The position numbers were made by a program, and so were the translations under genes. DNA of 64,000 bases from Peribacillus simplex. Lineage in GTDB: Bacteria; Bacillota; Bacilli; Bacillales; DSM-1321. Below the pieces are notes generated by a model that was given only the letters and a program-made list of their open reading frames with translations, made no database searches and was not told the origin of the DNA. Where the stretch lies: assembly GCF_001542915.1 (NCBI RefSeq), contig NZ_LNNH01000010.1, forward strand, positions 305,039 to 369,038, given 5' to 3'. Positions within the stretch are counted from its first letter, which is position 1; each line of letters opens with the position of its first letter. Of the stretch, positions 49,287 to 57,432 are shown in pieces.

Positions 49287-49553
49287 TTATTTTTTTAACT
49301 GCTTATTTAAAAATACAAGAAATACTCTTTGAGATTTTTCCCTTTTTATAATTCTTTTTACACGCATTGTACATTGTAAATACTGCCTAACATTTCTATC
49401 TACAAAAAACAATCGATGATATTTTTCATCTTCGTATATTTCTTTAAACCAAGTATGATTCTTCAGCATTTCTATATTTCGATCAATTTTTCGAGTATCC
49501 AAAGAATTATCACCGAATCCTGCTGATAGAATGCCTAAAAGAAAATCTAACAT
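49287..49553 (-). CDS. Hypothetical basic protein, 88 aa
   Basis: An N-terminal hydrophobic patch (L-D-F-L-L-G-I-L-S-A-G-F-G) is followed by a Lys/Arg-rich body (R-V-K-R-I-I-K-R-E-K). AGGGGG precedes the ATG by 10 nt. The function is unknown. Confidence 0.5.
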   Translation of the reverse strand: MLDFLLGILSAGFGDNSLDTRKIDRNIEMLKNHTWFKEIYEDEKYHRLFFVDRNVRQYLQCTMRVKRIIKREKSQRVFLVFLNKQLKK

Positions 49554-49574
49554 AGCTTAATTATCCCCCTGTTA

Positions 49575-49603
49575 TTGGAGTAAAGCACCCGTTAGCGTAA
49601 GAA
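49575..49603 (-). repeat. Right arm of the intergenic element
   Basis: TGGAGTA and AAGCACCCGTTAGCGTAAG are present. The core and left arm are absent. It overlaps the stop of the 49592 gene. Confidence 0.5.
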
Positions 49604-49909
49604 GAAAAATTGGTCAATAGCTATTCCAAAAAATATTAAGGCAGCGACAAACCAAATTATATATTCTTTTTTATTTCTTTTGTTAACTATATAATTTTCA
49701 ATCCCTATTAAAAGCATCACAAAACCTACTGTAATTTTTATAATCGTGGAATATGTGTAATAAACTGTGGTATCAATTTCATTCAATGCTTGCAACGAAA
49801 CAAATATTGCAATGATTGATAATAATATCTGTACAAACATCAGGGGTTTAATTCTGCGTGACAACTTCTCAAAAAAAGTATTCTTAATTTTATCTAGGAA
49901 AGAACGCAT
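49592..49909 (-). CDS. Membrane protein, 105 aa
   Basis: Three hydrophobic helices follow a basic N-terminus (L-D-K-I-K-N-T-F-F-E-K-L-S-R-R-I-K). ATG 49909 follows TTGGAGG by 11 nt; the frame could start at TTG 49927. The stop lies within a repeat fragment. The family is unknown. Confidence 0.55.
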   Translation of the reverse strand: MRSFLDKIKNTFFEKLSRRIKPLMFVQILLSIIAIFVSLQALNEIDTTVYYTYSTIIKITVGFVMLLIGIENYIVNKRNKKEYIIWFVAALIFFGIAIDQFFFLR

Positions 49910-49999
49910 TTTGCCTATATCCTCCAAGTTACTTTGTAGTTACTTCTTCAATCTTAACAAAACACCTTTCTTATTTATCTAGAAAGATGTTCCAACCTT

Positions 50000-50088
50000 A
50001 ATGAACTAACCTACCCCTTTAGTTCCATAAGAACAGAGCAACCTTAAAGACAGCTCCGATCTGCAGATAACGCACCCGTTAGTTCTGT
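50000..50088 (-). repeat. Three-hairpin intergenic element, mutated core
   Basis: TGAACTAACCTACCCC, TTTAGTTCCATAAG, CAGAGCAACCTTAAAGACAG and CAGATAACGCACCCGTTAG. The core stem has lost pairing. It is 17 nt past the histidine-phosphatase stop. Confidence 0.85.
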
Positions 50089-50104
50089 AAAATAATGTAA
50101 TTAA

Positions 50105-50668
50105 TTAGATTTTTATTATTTTATCTTCATCCCATATACGTTCCAAGATCACTTCATTATTGATACAGTTTATTTGAAAAACGTCAGGATTAGTAAGGTT
50201 TTTCCAACACTCAAAATCAAAGTCACTATGATAATTCTTTAAAAGAAAGGATATTATATTTCCGTGACTGACGATTACTGTGTTTTCGGTCCCACCTTTA
50301 AAGACTTCTTCTGCAACATTTACAATTCGATTCATTGCTTCTTGACTTGACTCTCCTCCTTCAAATTTTAATTCCATATCATTAAATGTTGCTTTTAGTT
50401 TTTCATACCAATCAGGCAAGTCCATTGTACTTAGTATTCGTTCTGAGAGGCGTTCATCAATCTCTATTTTAATATTTGTTTTCTCACTTAAGGGCTCTAC
50501 CGATTGAATAGCCCGCAAAAAAGGACTTGAAATTATTCGGTCAATTTTTTCATTACTGAAGAAATCAACTAAATATTCCGCTTGTTTTAAACCTTTTTCT
50601 GTTAATGGAGATTCCGCAGGTTGCCCCTGTGCTTCACAATGTCTGACAATGAAAATCTTCTTTAACAT
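50105..50668 (-). CDS. Histidine phosphatase (phosphoglycerate-mutase-like)
   Basis: A 187-aa protein with catalytic R-H-C near residue 9, E/H residues further on (S-P-F-L-R-A; V-S-H-G-N near residue 142) and the PGM fold order. It probably removes phosphate from a small molecule or protein. It lies 15 nt after a PP2C-like gene, so the two likely form an operon of phosphatases. GGGAGGGG precedes the ATG. Confidence 0.8.
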   Translation of the reverse strand: MLKKIFIVRHCEAQGQPAESPLTEKGLKQAEYLVDFFSNEKIDRIISSPFLRAIQSVEPLSEKTNIKIEIDERLSERILSTMDLPDWYEKLKATFNDMELKFEGGESSQEAMNRIVNVAEEVFKGGTENTVIVSHGNIISFLLKNYHSDFDFECWKNLTNPDVFQINCINNEVILERIWDEDKIIKI

Positions 50669-50683
50669 AAGCCCCTCCCACCT

Positions 50684-51547
50684 CTATTGGTCGCTTGGTT
50701 TACTTGCTTCTTCTGATATATAAACTTCCCAGGAAACTATGGTAGTGCTATCCCTAACATTGTTTTCTTGAATTTCTTGCAGCAATAATTCAATACCATC
50801 GTCGGTTTGACAATTAGCAAACACTTTAAATATTTCACTTGGATTAATAAAAGGGGCATTTGAACATTCTATTAAACCATCAGTAGTCAAAAAAATATGA
50901 TTTAACCCTTTTCTTAGCTCTCTTGTCCCACTGGTATAACAAGGCACTTTGTTATCAAATGTGTTGACCTTTCCTACCCATTCATAGAATTGCCTTTGAT
51001 TAAGTTGATATTGTCCAAGTACAACTAAATCTTGATGAAACAAATAAAGAATACAGTCTCCTACCGAAAACCACCAAAGATACTTATGTTTTCGTACAAC
51101 GATTAAACAGGAGGTTTCACCTTTTACTTTACGACAAATAGAAAGAAATTCATCACTTTGAAAAAGGTTTAATATCTTCTCTTCAAGGTTTTTAAACATA
51201 TAATGATTTGTAGTAGGAAAGGATAATAGGTTTTCCATATCCGTTTTATTCTGTTTAAAAAGATCAATCACTATCTCAGCACTCTCGGCAGTATAGTGTG
51301 CATCTAATATAATTACGAATTCCCAATCCTCATTTTTATTTGACCACACTAAGCAACCATCTTCGTTCTTATTTTGACCTGCTTCTGAGTTTCCTCCATA
51401 ACGTCCAACAATAATTTGGTTAAGCTTTTGAATATCTGGATTATCAATAAAAGCTTCCTGACTTCCAACCCAACTAAATTCTTCACCCTTATAAGTCCCT
51501 GAAGTTTGTGTATCTTCAGTGTGGTTATTACAATAACAACCTTCCAC
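50684..51547 (-). CDS. PP2C-like phosphatase domain protein
   Basis: A 287-aa protein. N-K-N-E-D-G-C-L-V-W near residue 60 and I-I-L-D-A-H resemble PP2C metal-binding motifs; S-V-G-D-C-I-L-Y and T-T-D-G-L-I-E follow. The usual D-G-H is D-A-H here, so activity is uncertain. GTG 51547 follows GGGGATAG. It is co-transcribed with the histidine phosphatase. Confidence 0.68.
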   Translation of the reverse strand: MEGCYCNNHTEDTQTSGTYKGEEFSWVGSQEAFIDNPDIQKLNQIIVGRYGGNSEAGQNKNEDGCLVWSNKNEDWEFVIILDAHYTAESAEIVIDLFKQNKTDMENLLSFPTTNHYMFKNLEEKILNLFQSDEFLSICRKVKGETSCLIVVRKHKYLWWFSVGDCILYLFHQDLVVLGQYQLNQRQFYEWVGKVNTFDNKVPCYTSGTRELRKGLNHIFLTTDGLIECSNAPFINPSEIFKVFANCQTDDGIELLLQEIQENNVRDSTTIVSWEVYISEEASKPSDQ

Positions 51548-51671
51548 AATAACTATCCCCTTTTCCGATATAGATAAAATTATAAAACAAATATAACCAA
51601 ATTTGTTATTTATCTAACTATTGCTAATGAAATATCCCAAATGATTATATTTGATCAGATAATTACTCTCT

Positions 51672-51750
51672 TAATGAACTAACCTGCCCCTTTAGCTCTA
51701 TAAGAAAAAAACGACACTTCGTTATTGAAGTATCGCACCTAAAGTTCAAG
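51672..51750 (-). repeat. Intergenic element with alternative CGACACTTCG core
   Basis: TGAACTAACCTGCCCC, TTTAGCTCTATAAG, then ACGACACTTCGTTATTGAAG and TATCGCACCTAAAG. The core differs entirely from the common one while the arms are conserved. It overlaps the HAD locus stop. Confidence 0.78.
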
Positions 51751-52441
51751 AAGATTTAATATGGGATTGTCTTAATTTTTCGATGATTAAAGGTAATTCC
51801 GCCAAATCATCTACTATAAAATCTGCTTTGACATTGTTCCATTGAAAATCTTTTTTCCAAATTCCCTTCATCCCTACATTTTGAGCAGCGTTCACATCAT
51901 TTTTTGGATGATCGCCAACAAATATACTTTCATTAGGTGAAACATTCAGTTGCTCCAAGGCTCTCTTAAATATTTGAGGGTCAGGTTTTTTAATTCCTTC
52001 CCATTCAGATACTAAAATTGTTTCAAAGTACTTTTTAATACCTAAAGCCCTTATATTATCTATCTGAAACTGTCCTTTTCCATTTCTAATCATTCCTAGA
52101 ACAAGATTGTTACTTCGTAATTTTTCTAACATGCTAATAAGATTTGGAAATGAGACGCAACTATTCTTAAATTGGCTTATATAATCTTGAAGTAAATCTT
52201 CCTAAGTTATCCCTGGAATAACAAATTCACCAGCCAATTGTTGATATACTTTATCTTTCCAAACATAACCTCGACAATCTAACTCTATGAACCTTGATGT
52301 GTATTTCTCTTTTGGTATATGTCCTATCCATTTATTTAATCTTTCATATTGTCCGTCAATAAATTTTTGTAGTGAAGCATCTCTATTTAATAAAGTCCCA
52401 TCTAAATCAAAAATCACTGCTTTAATCCCTTTTCCCCCCAC
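51746..52441 (-). pseudogene. HAD-family hydrolase interrupted by TAG
   Basis: The N-terminal part (A-V-I-F-D-L-D-G-T-L-L-N) runs to TAG at 52202-52204. The same frame continues E-D-L-L-Q-D-Y-I-S-Q-F and into a complete C-terminal HAD part (K-K-P-D-P-Q-I-F, V-G-D-H-P-K-N-D-V). All HAD motifs are present across the two parts. The start is also unclear: GTG 52441 overlaps the ribosome site, and ATT 52426 follows GGGGGGAAAAGGG. Confidence 0.72.
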
Positions 52442-52494
52442 TCCCTAACAATTACAATACTTATCTATTTCGTTATACTTACTCCAAATTCCTT

Positions 52495-52585
52495 GTTGAA
52501 CTAACCTGCCCCGATAGTTGCATAAGAAAAAGCTGCCTTAAAGACAGCTCCGATCCTCAGCTAACGCACCCGTTAGTTGAATAAG
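52495..52585 (-). repeat. Three-hairpin intergenic element, near-consensus
   Basis: TTGAACTAACCTGCCCC, GATAGTTGCATAAG, AGCTGCCTTAAAGACAGCT and CAGCTAACGCACCCGTTAG then TTGAATAAG. It ends 4 nt before the stop of the 52590 gene. Confidence 0.95.
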
Positions 52586-52589
52586 AAAA

Positions 52590-52868
52590 CTAAACGAACA
52601 GTTGCTCCAGTATCCCTATAAACAGAATTGATAATATAACAATTGGTATTGAAATCAATATCTTATTTCGTAACCTAATATTCTCGAATCGGCTATATAT
52701 CTTATTTATTACTCCGTAAACGATTAGTATGAAAAATATACTTATACATATTGCTAATAAATCAACAGAAGTAAATGGTTTACCTATGTATTTATCCAGG
52801 GGAATGTTGATAACAAAAATTGCTGAAAATAAGATGAATTGATAAACACAAAATCTAACATAATTCAA
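52590..52868 (-). CDS. Membrane protein, 92 aa
   Basis: Three hydrophobic helices with a basic loop (Y-S-R-F-E-N-I-R-L-R-N-K). TTG 52868 follows AGGAG by 9 nt. The family is unknown. Confidence 0.55.
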   Translation of the reverse strand: MNYVRFCVYQFILFSAIFVINIPLDKYIGKPFTSVDLLAICISIFFILIVYGVINKIYSRFENIRLRNKILISIPIVILSILFIGILEQLFV

Positions 52869-53021
52869 AGATGATTACTCCTATTCTATGGCTTTTGATA
52901 TATTCTTTTTTGAATACTTCTAATTTCATTAACGATTTATTAACCTTTTCCTTTAACAGAGCCTTCTTATTTAATCATATCATCTAAAACTTTTCGTTGT
53001 CTGAAGAAATAGAAGTTCATC

Positions 53022-53051
53022 TTAAACTAACCTGCCCGTTAGTTCTATAAG
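53022..53051 (-). repeat. Solo hairpin of the intergenic element
   Basis: AACTAACCTGCCC is joined directly to GTTAGTTCTATAAG. Left-hairpin loop sequence is fused to a right-arm-like flank, with no core. This is what recombination between the two outer hairpins would leave. Confidence 0.7.
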
Positions 53052-53054
53052 AAT

Positions 53055-53474
53055 CTATTTTTTTGAAATTACAGTAAACATTCCTGTCATATTGGGTGAG
53101 AAGTTTTTAAAATCATATCTCTCATAGAACGGTTCTTTACCTTGCGATGCAAACAAACCAACAAACGCCTTATCCGGGGCATTTGTTTTTAAGTATTCAA
53201 CCAAAAGATTCATTATTTCATTTCCAATACCATTTTTCTGATATTCTGGATGAACCACTATATCTTGGATATAGAAATAAATAGCTCCATCGCCGACAAT
53301 TCTCCCCATACCCACAATTTGTTCATTATCCTTGACTGTGATGGAGTGAAGAGAATTCCTTAGGGATGTTTCCACCACTTCAAAATTCATATAATTAGTC
53401 CATCCCACAGATTCACACAAATATTTGTATTCTTCCAATGTGGGGATATTATTTTCAATCTTATATTTTTTCAA
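53055..53474 (-). CDS. GNAT-family N-acetyltransferase
   Basis: A 139-aa GNAT with I-Q-D-I-V-V-H-P-E-Y-Q-K-N-G-I-G and F-Y-E-R-Y-D-F. It shares the G-R-I-V-G-D-G turn with the 41440 GNAT. TTG 53474 follows GGAG. The substrate is unknown. Confidence 0.84.
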   Translation of the reverse strand: MKKYKIENNIPTLEEYKYLCESVGWTNYMNFEVVETSLRNSLHSITVKDNEQIVGMGRIVGDGAIYFYIQDIVVHPEYQKNGIGNEIMNLLVEYLKTNAPDKAFVGLFASQGKEPFYERYDFKNFSPNMTGMFTVISKK

Positions 53475-53545
53475 AATTTTTTACTCCAATTCCTCAAATT
53501 AACCAATAAATATATATTCGTCATAGTTTTATTTACTCCTCTTCC

Positions 53546-53567
53546 TCAGCTAACCTGCCCCGTTAGC
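53546..53567 (-). repeat. Solo hairpin of the intergenic element
   Basis: CAGCTAACCTGCCCCGTTAG is a single outer hairpin with no core, next to the structured region at 53570. Confidence 0.55.
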
Positions 53568-53569
53568 CA

Positions 53570-53850
53570 TCCATGAAGCGCAAAAATCAGCGCTTCACCA
53601 CAGAGAATGAAAATTGGTCTCTATGTCGATAATGTTTTAATGGCTGGCGAAAAGGTCGTTGAACTATGGTGCCTTTGAGCCCATCCGTTAGTCTGTTAGT
53701 CTGACTCCGACGACCACGGTGTACCACCGACTGTCGCGCCCTTTATGGGTAGCACTCATGGGAGATTAATCCTTTTTTGGTTGTCGCGCTAGCTTCCAAT
53801 TAATTTGCTATGATTGGAGGTTTTTGTTTAACGATTTACCAAACTCAATC
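53570..53850 (+). other. Structured non-coding segment of unknown origin
   Basis: No convincing gene is present. The segment holds a 7-bp hairpin GAAGCGC/GCGCTTC (53574-53596), the stem CGGTG/CACCG and a TGTCGCGC word repeated about 45 bp apart (near 53737 and 53782). It is locally more GC-rich than its surroundings. It may be a non-coding end of a lost IS (the IS110 type was considered) or a small RNA. Confidence 0.4.
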
Positions 53851-54077
53851 AGATCACTCATAAGGCTCAGCCTTTTTTAAAAAGCGTTTTTACTGGGTCT
53901 ATTTTCTTGTGGTTTTTTCTGGATTTTGAGCTTTTTTAATTTTCTTGGGAGTTCTAAATGCCAATGAAAATGATTAAGCTTTTGTTTCCACGTAGTTTAT
54001 TCGAACTGTGCAACATTAAAACTTACACCCACCTTACATTATTTGGTTTATAATATTGATAAGGAGTTGTTGTCTAA

Positions 54078-54452
54078 TTGAATGTTAAAAATTTAAGTAC
54101 ATCCATTTCTGAAGATATAATTATCACTAATTTGACAGGTTTCATAAGCCTTGCTGATGTAAACACCTGGTTTAATTCATTTGAGAAAACGTGCTATTCA
54201 TTTATTAGACATGGAAAAAAGTATAAGTTGTTAGTTAATCGTAAAGGTTATACTCCAGAACATTTTTCTGTACAAAAATTGTGGAAAGAAAAATTTTTCT
54301 CTAATAATATATTAGAGAACACGATTGCAGTCGCTTTTTTATTAGAAGAAGGGGATATTCTAATTCACCTAAAACATTCTAATACCAAAGACAATGCAAT
54401 GTTCTCAAGTAACTATGACCAATTAATTGACTGGCTTACTAAATATAAATAA
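54078..54452 (+). CDS. Hypothetical protein, 124 aa
   Basis: A soluble alpha/beta protein starting N-V-K-N-L-S-T-S-I-S-E-D-I-I-I. TTG 54078 is 11 nt after AAGGAG. The sequence alternates short strands and helices, a little like STAS-fold proteins, but no signature is decisive. Confidence 0.55.
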   Translation: MNVKNLSTSISEDIIITNLTGFISLADVNTWFNSFEKTCYSFIRHGKKYKLLVNRKGYTPEHFSVQKLWKEKFFSNNILENTIAVAFLLEEGDILIHLKHSNTKDNAMFSSNYDQLIDWLTKYK

Positions 54453-54529
54453 TGGATTTCTACTCCTAAGTTGCTGAAAGGTAACTTTTTTTCATGCACA
54501 GTTTGCGTCAACTGCGGGATACTTTTTAT

Positions 54530-54617
54530 AGAACTAACCTGCCCCGTTTATTCCATAAGAAAAGAGCTGCCTTTAAAACAGCTCCGATCTTCGGCAAACG
54601 CACCCTGTTAGCTGAAG
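54530..54617 (-). repeat. Three-hairpin intergenic element (twin of 49192)
   Basis: GAACTAACCTGCCCC, GTTTATTCCATAAG, GAGCTGCCTTTAAAACAGCTC and CGGCAAACGCACCCTG then TTAGCTGAAG. It lies 27 nt past the stop of the 54644 gene. Confidence 0.92.
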
Positions 54618-54643
54618 AGAAAAGTATTGATTATCTTCCCTCT

Positions 54644-54823
54644 TCATTTGTCCTTATTCCACTTATATGGGACTTTCGCCCAATTATATAGCAAAATAAT
54701 CAAGAACAATATAAAACAGGCCATTATGTTATCTATCCAATCAACCTCTTTGTTAGCAATAAATTTCCAAACGGTTAATATCACAAAATATATTAAGGGA
54801 AATCTGATGCTTTGCTTAAACAT
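54644..54823 (-). CDS. Small membrane protein, 59 aa
   Basis: ATG 54823 is preceded by GGTGATGTT. The product has two hydrophobic helices around W-K-F-I-A-N-K-E-V-D-W and ends Y-K-W-N-K-D-K. It is followed by an element copy like the other small genes here, which supports it being a real gene. Confidence 0.55.
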   Translation of the reverse strand: MFKQSIRFPLIYFVILTVWKFIANKEVDWIDNIMACFILFLIILLYNWAKVPYKWNKDK

Positions 54824-54867
54824 AACATCACCGACTTCATTCAGATTTTTTCTACAAGGTTTGTTAT

Positions 54868-54895
54868 GTAAAACTAACTTGCTCCGTTAGTTTTT
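54868..54895 (-). repeat. Solo hairpin of the intergenic element
   Basis: AAACTAACTTGCTCCGTTAG then TTTTT. The lipoprotein gene's TAA (54887-54889) is the TAA inside the stem. Confidence 0.65.
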
Positions 54896-55471
54896 AAATT
54901 CATCCAGGTCAAATCTTGCAATTTCTTGATTTTCGATCGTTACAATCAGGAAAGCATCAAATGCATTCTCTTTCAGTTGGGCTAATTTTTCTTTTGAAGG
55001 TACAAGCAACGGAACTTCGGGATTTTCTTCGCTTACACCTAAATCGTAGGTACATGTATACTTCTCCATTTGGTCAGCATTAATAATGGATATAAGGGAT
55101 TGGCCGAACCCTACGCCACTCTCATTATAATCGTCAGGATTGTAGATATTGAAGCCTATCACATCTTTTGACACCGATTTTAATTGGTCTTTAGGCTCAA
55201 TCTTAAGTTCGATTCCTTTATCAGCTTTCTCGATGCTGCCTACTGGATCATCGCCATTATTTTTAATGGTGAATCGATAAAATAAAGCGGTCGGTATCAG
55301 CTCATCTCCTTTTCTTTCCCCTTCGGTTATCCTAATCGCACCAACTACGCTTTTATCTTTCACAATATCAACATCCGCATCTACTAGCTCCAGAGAAGGC
55401 TTCGCTGAACAACCTGGTAAAAAGAATAAAACGAAAAAGAAGCTAATAAAAAGAACAAACCATTTCCTCAA
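54887..55471 (-). CDS. Putative lipoprotein, 194 aa
   Basis: A hydrophobic signal with lipobox L-P-G-C near residue 21 is followed by a beta-rich domain (A-L-F-Y-R-F-T-I-K-N-N-G-D-D-P). TTG 55471 follows AGGGGTG. The stop codon is supplied by an element hairpin. The role is unknown. Confidence 0.68.
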   Translation of the reverse strand: MRKWFVLFISFFFVLFFLPGCSAKPSLELVDADVDIVKDKSVVGAIRITEGERKGDELIPTALFYRFTIKNNGDDPVGSIEKADKGIELKIEPKDQLKSVSKDVIGFNIYNPDDYNESGVGFGQSLISIINADQMEKYTCTYDLGVSEENPEVPLLVPSKEKLAQLKENAFDAFLIVTIENQEIARFDLDEFKN

Positions 55472-55782
55472 GTGATCACCCCTATTTCACACTACCATAA
55501 TTTACCTAAAAATTACATGGAATTCTGCTGAATTCACTGCATCTTTTGGCCCTGTTAGTTCGCATATTTCACAATTATAATTAATATTCAATTGATCTAA
55601 TTTACTAATATGGATTTTTTCACTACCGGGGCCGTTAAATGGAAAAGAATGATCTTAATTTATTGAAACAGGAATAATGGTGGTTTCCATTCAAAAGAAG
55701 GAGCAACAAATGAGCAGCAATGTTTAAGGACAGAACCTTATCATTTACAGAATATAGAAATGAGTAAACCACATTTGGGGGA

Positions 55783-57108
55783 ATGAAAATGAACATAGAG
55801 ATGCCTTTAGTGGTGGATGGAAAATTGGTAGTAAGCAGAAAAGAAAAACATGGGTATCACAAAGAAGGAAAAATCAAAGCGAAAGAAATCACGCCCGTAT
55901 TCACTACAAGAATGGAAACCCGTCAATATAATAAAGCAACCCATAATCTGGATATCAGAAATGTTTTAGAAGTAAATTCTTTCTTGAGAAGCATCACCCT
56001 GGATTGGGGAACCCATGTAGCCAATGTAAGGAATTGGGTGAAAAGGAGTCCAGCTAAAACAGTCATCGTATCGGGAATTTTCACGATTTTATTAACACTT
56101 TCCGCTCAAACCGCTTCTGCGTGTATAGATGAATATACGTATGTGGTGAAAGATACGGATACGATTGAAGCTATTTCTAAAAAACACGGTGTTACACCGC
56201 AACAAATCAAAGAGGCAAACGGTATCACTTCGATTAAAGATCACCAAAAATTACTTTTACCAAGTGTTAAAGATGCGTATGTTACAGCCACTTCTTTGAA
56301 TGTTCGTTCCTCACCTAGTACAAGCAGTTCCATTGTCGGCAGCTATAAAAAAGGGGATGCAGTAAAACTTATCCATGTGAAAAATGGATGGGCAGAAATA
56401 ATAATCGAAGGCAGAGTGCTGTTTGTGAGTGCCGCTTACATTTCTGAATCTAAAGCAACGGATCAAGGTACAAAACCTGTTGATACTACCCCCGATACAT
56501 CTGTTCAAGCTAAGACGATGTATGTACATGCAAGCTCGTTACGTGTTAGGGCCGCTGCCTCTGCAACTGGTGCAGTATTGGGTTCCTTGAAACAAAATAG
56601 TAAAGTAACGGTGGTTTCAACCACTAATGGTTGGGCTCAAATCACGTACCACGGAAAAAAAGCATATGTGAGCGAGAGCTATTTAACTGCAAAACCGCAA
56701 ACAAGCAAACAAGAGAACCCTTCCCATTCTTCTATATACATTATTAAAAGTGGAGATACATTTACTAAGATTTCTAAACGTTTAGGCATTCCTGTAGCGG
56801 TTATTCAAGAAGCAAACCCTAAAGTGGACTCATCAAAATTAACAATCGGACAAACGATAAAAATCCCAGTCGTGTCCCCCCCTACTCAAACCAATACGAC
56901 GATTAACGTTAAAGGGATGGTTACAGGAGTCGACTCAACGGGCGTTTTCCGATTCATAGCCAATGATGGTGTTACTTATTCAGCAAAAGCCACTTCCGAT
57001 TCACTGAAAAATGAGCTGTTTTCATTACAAGGCACTGAAGTGGAGTTAACATTGGACAGTAAACGAGGCAAACAAATGACGCTGATTGCCATCCGTCCAT
57101 TCAAGTAA
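55783..57108 (+). CDS. LysM-SH3b-SH3b-LysM cell-wall-binding protein
   Basis: A 441-aa protein. A long cytosolic-type N-terminus of about 90 residues is followed by a membrane helix or late signal (92-112), LysM (118-161), SH3b (165-222), SH3b (246-303), LysM (323-366) and a C-terminal beta domain (370-441). LysM and SH3b domains bind peptidoglycan. No catalytic domain is visible, so it may be an adaptor or coat/wall scaffold. The 90-residue lead before the helix is unusual. GGGGG precedes the ATG. The upstream gap 55472-55782 has only a five-codon minigene (ATG 55710) and no other gene. Confidence 0.82.
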   Translation: MKMNIEMPLVVDGKLVVSRKEKHGYHKEGKIKAKEITPVFTTRMETRQYNKATHNLDIRNVLEVNSFLRSITLDWGTHVANVRNWVKRSPAKTVIVSGIFTILLTLSAQTASACIDEYTYVVKDTDTIEAISKKHGVTPQQIKEANGITSIKDHQKLLLPSVKDAYVTATSLNVRSSPSTSSSIVGSYKKGDAVKLIHVKNGWAEIIIEGRVLFVSAAYISESKATDQGTKPVDTTPDTSVQAKTMYVHASSLRVRAAASATGAVLGSLKQNSKVTVVSTTNGWAQITYHGKKAYVSESYLTAKPQTSKQENPSHSSIYIIKSGDTFTKISKRLGIPVAVIQEANPKVDSSKLTIGQTIKIPVVSPPTQTNTTINVKGMVTGVDSTGVFRFIANDGVTYSAKATSDSLKNELFSLQGTEVELTLDSKRGKQMTLIAIRPFK

Positions 57109-57112
57109 CTCA

Positions 57113-57145
57113 CAACAAAAAAGCATCCAGTTGGATGCTTTTTTC
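57113..57145 (+). terminator. Terminator of the LysM protein gene
   Basis: AAAAAAGCATCCA pairs with TGGATGCTTTTTT. The remaining gap 57146-57432 has only GCATCT/AGATGC (57287-57302) and a decayed element hairpin at 57373-57395. Confidence 0.85.
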
Positions 57146-57432
57146 ATTCGGCTTTTTTATACGATCATTGTTGACTGGCAGAGGTGGATCTACCGTTAAA
57201 AATTATACGAGTCCTTATACTAGTTTCGAAGGCTTAAATGTCGGAAATTGACGCCTGATGAGCGTTTAACCATCGTTATAGTCTGCATCTGGCGAGATGC
57301 CGAGAAGCAGGAAAAAATTTATTGTCTACATTTGTGTTATTGAAATCACTATACACTAAAATAATACTTCTTGGACTAATCTGACCCGTTAGAAAAAGGA
57401 ACCATCCAAAGTATGAAACAAATTAGAAAGGT

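Noticed and set aside
40478-54617. Regularly spaced repeats as a CRISPR array
   Set aside because: Units are 80 bp, diverged, structured and separated by whole genes. No short identical repeats with unique spacers and no cas genes are present.
40478-54895. True integron cassette array
   Set aside because: No integrase is seen, the arms (AACTAAC, GTTAGTT) do not match the attC core RYYYAAC/GTTRRRY, and the same elements follow core genes far from the array. Kept only as a structural analogy.
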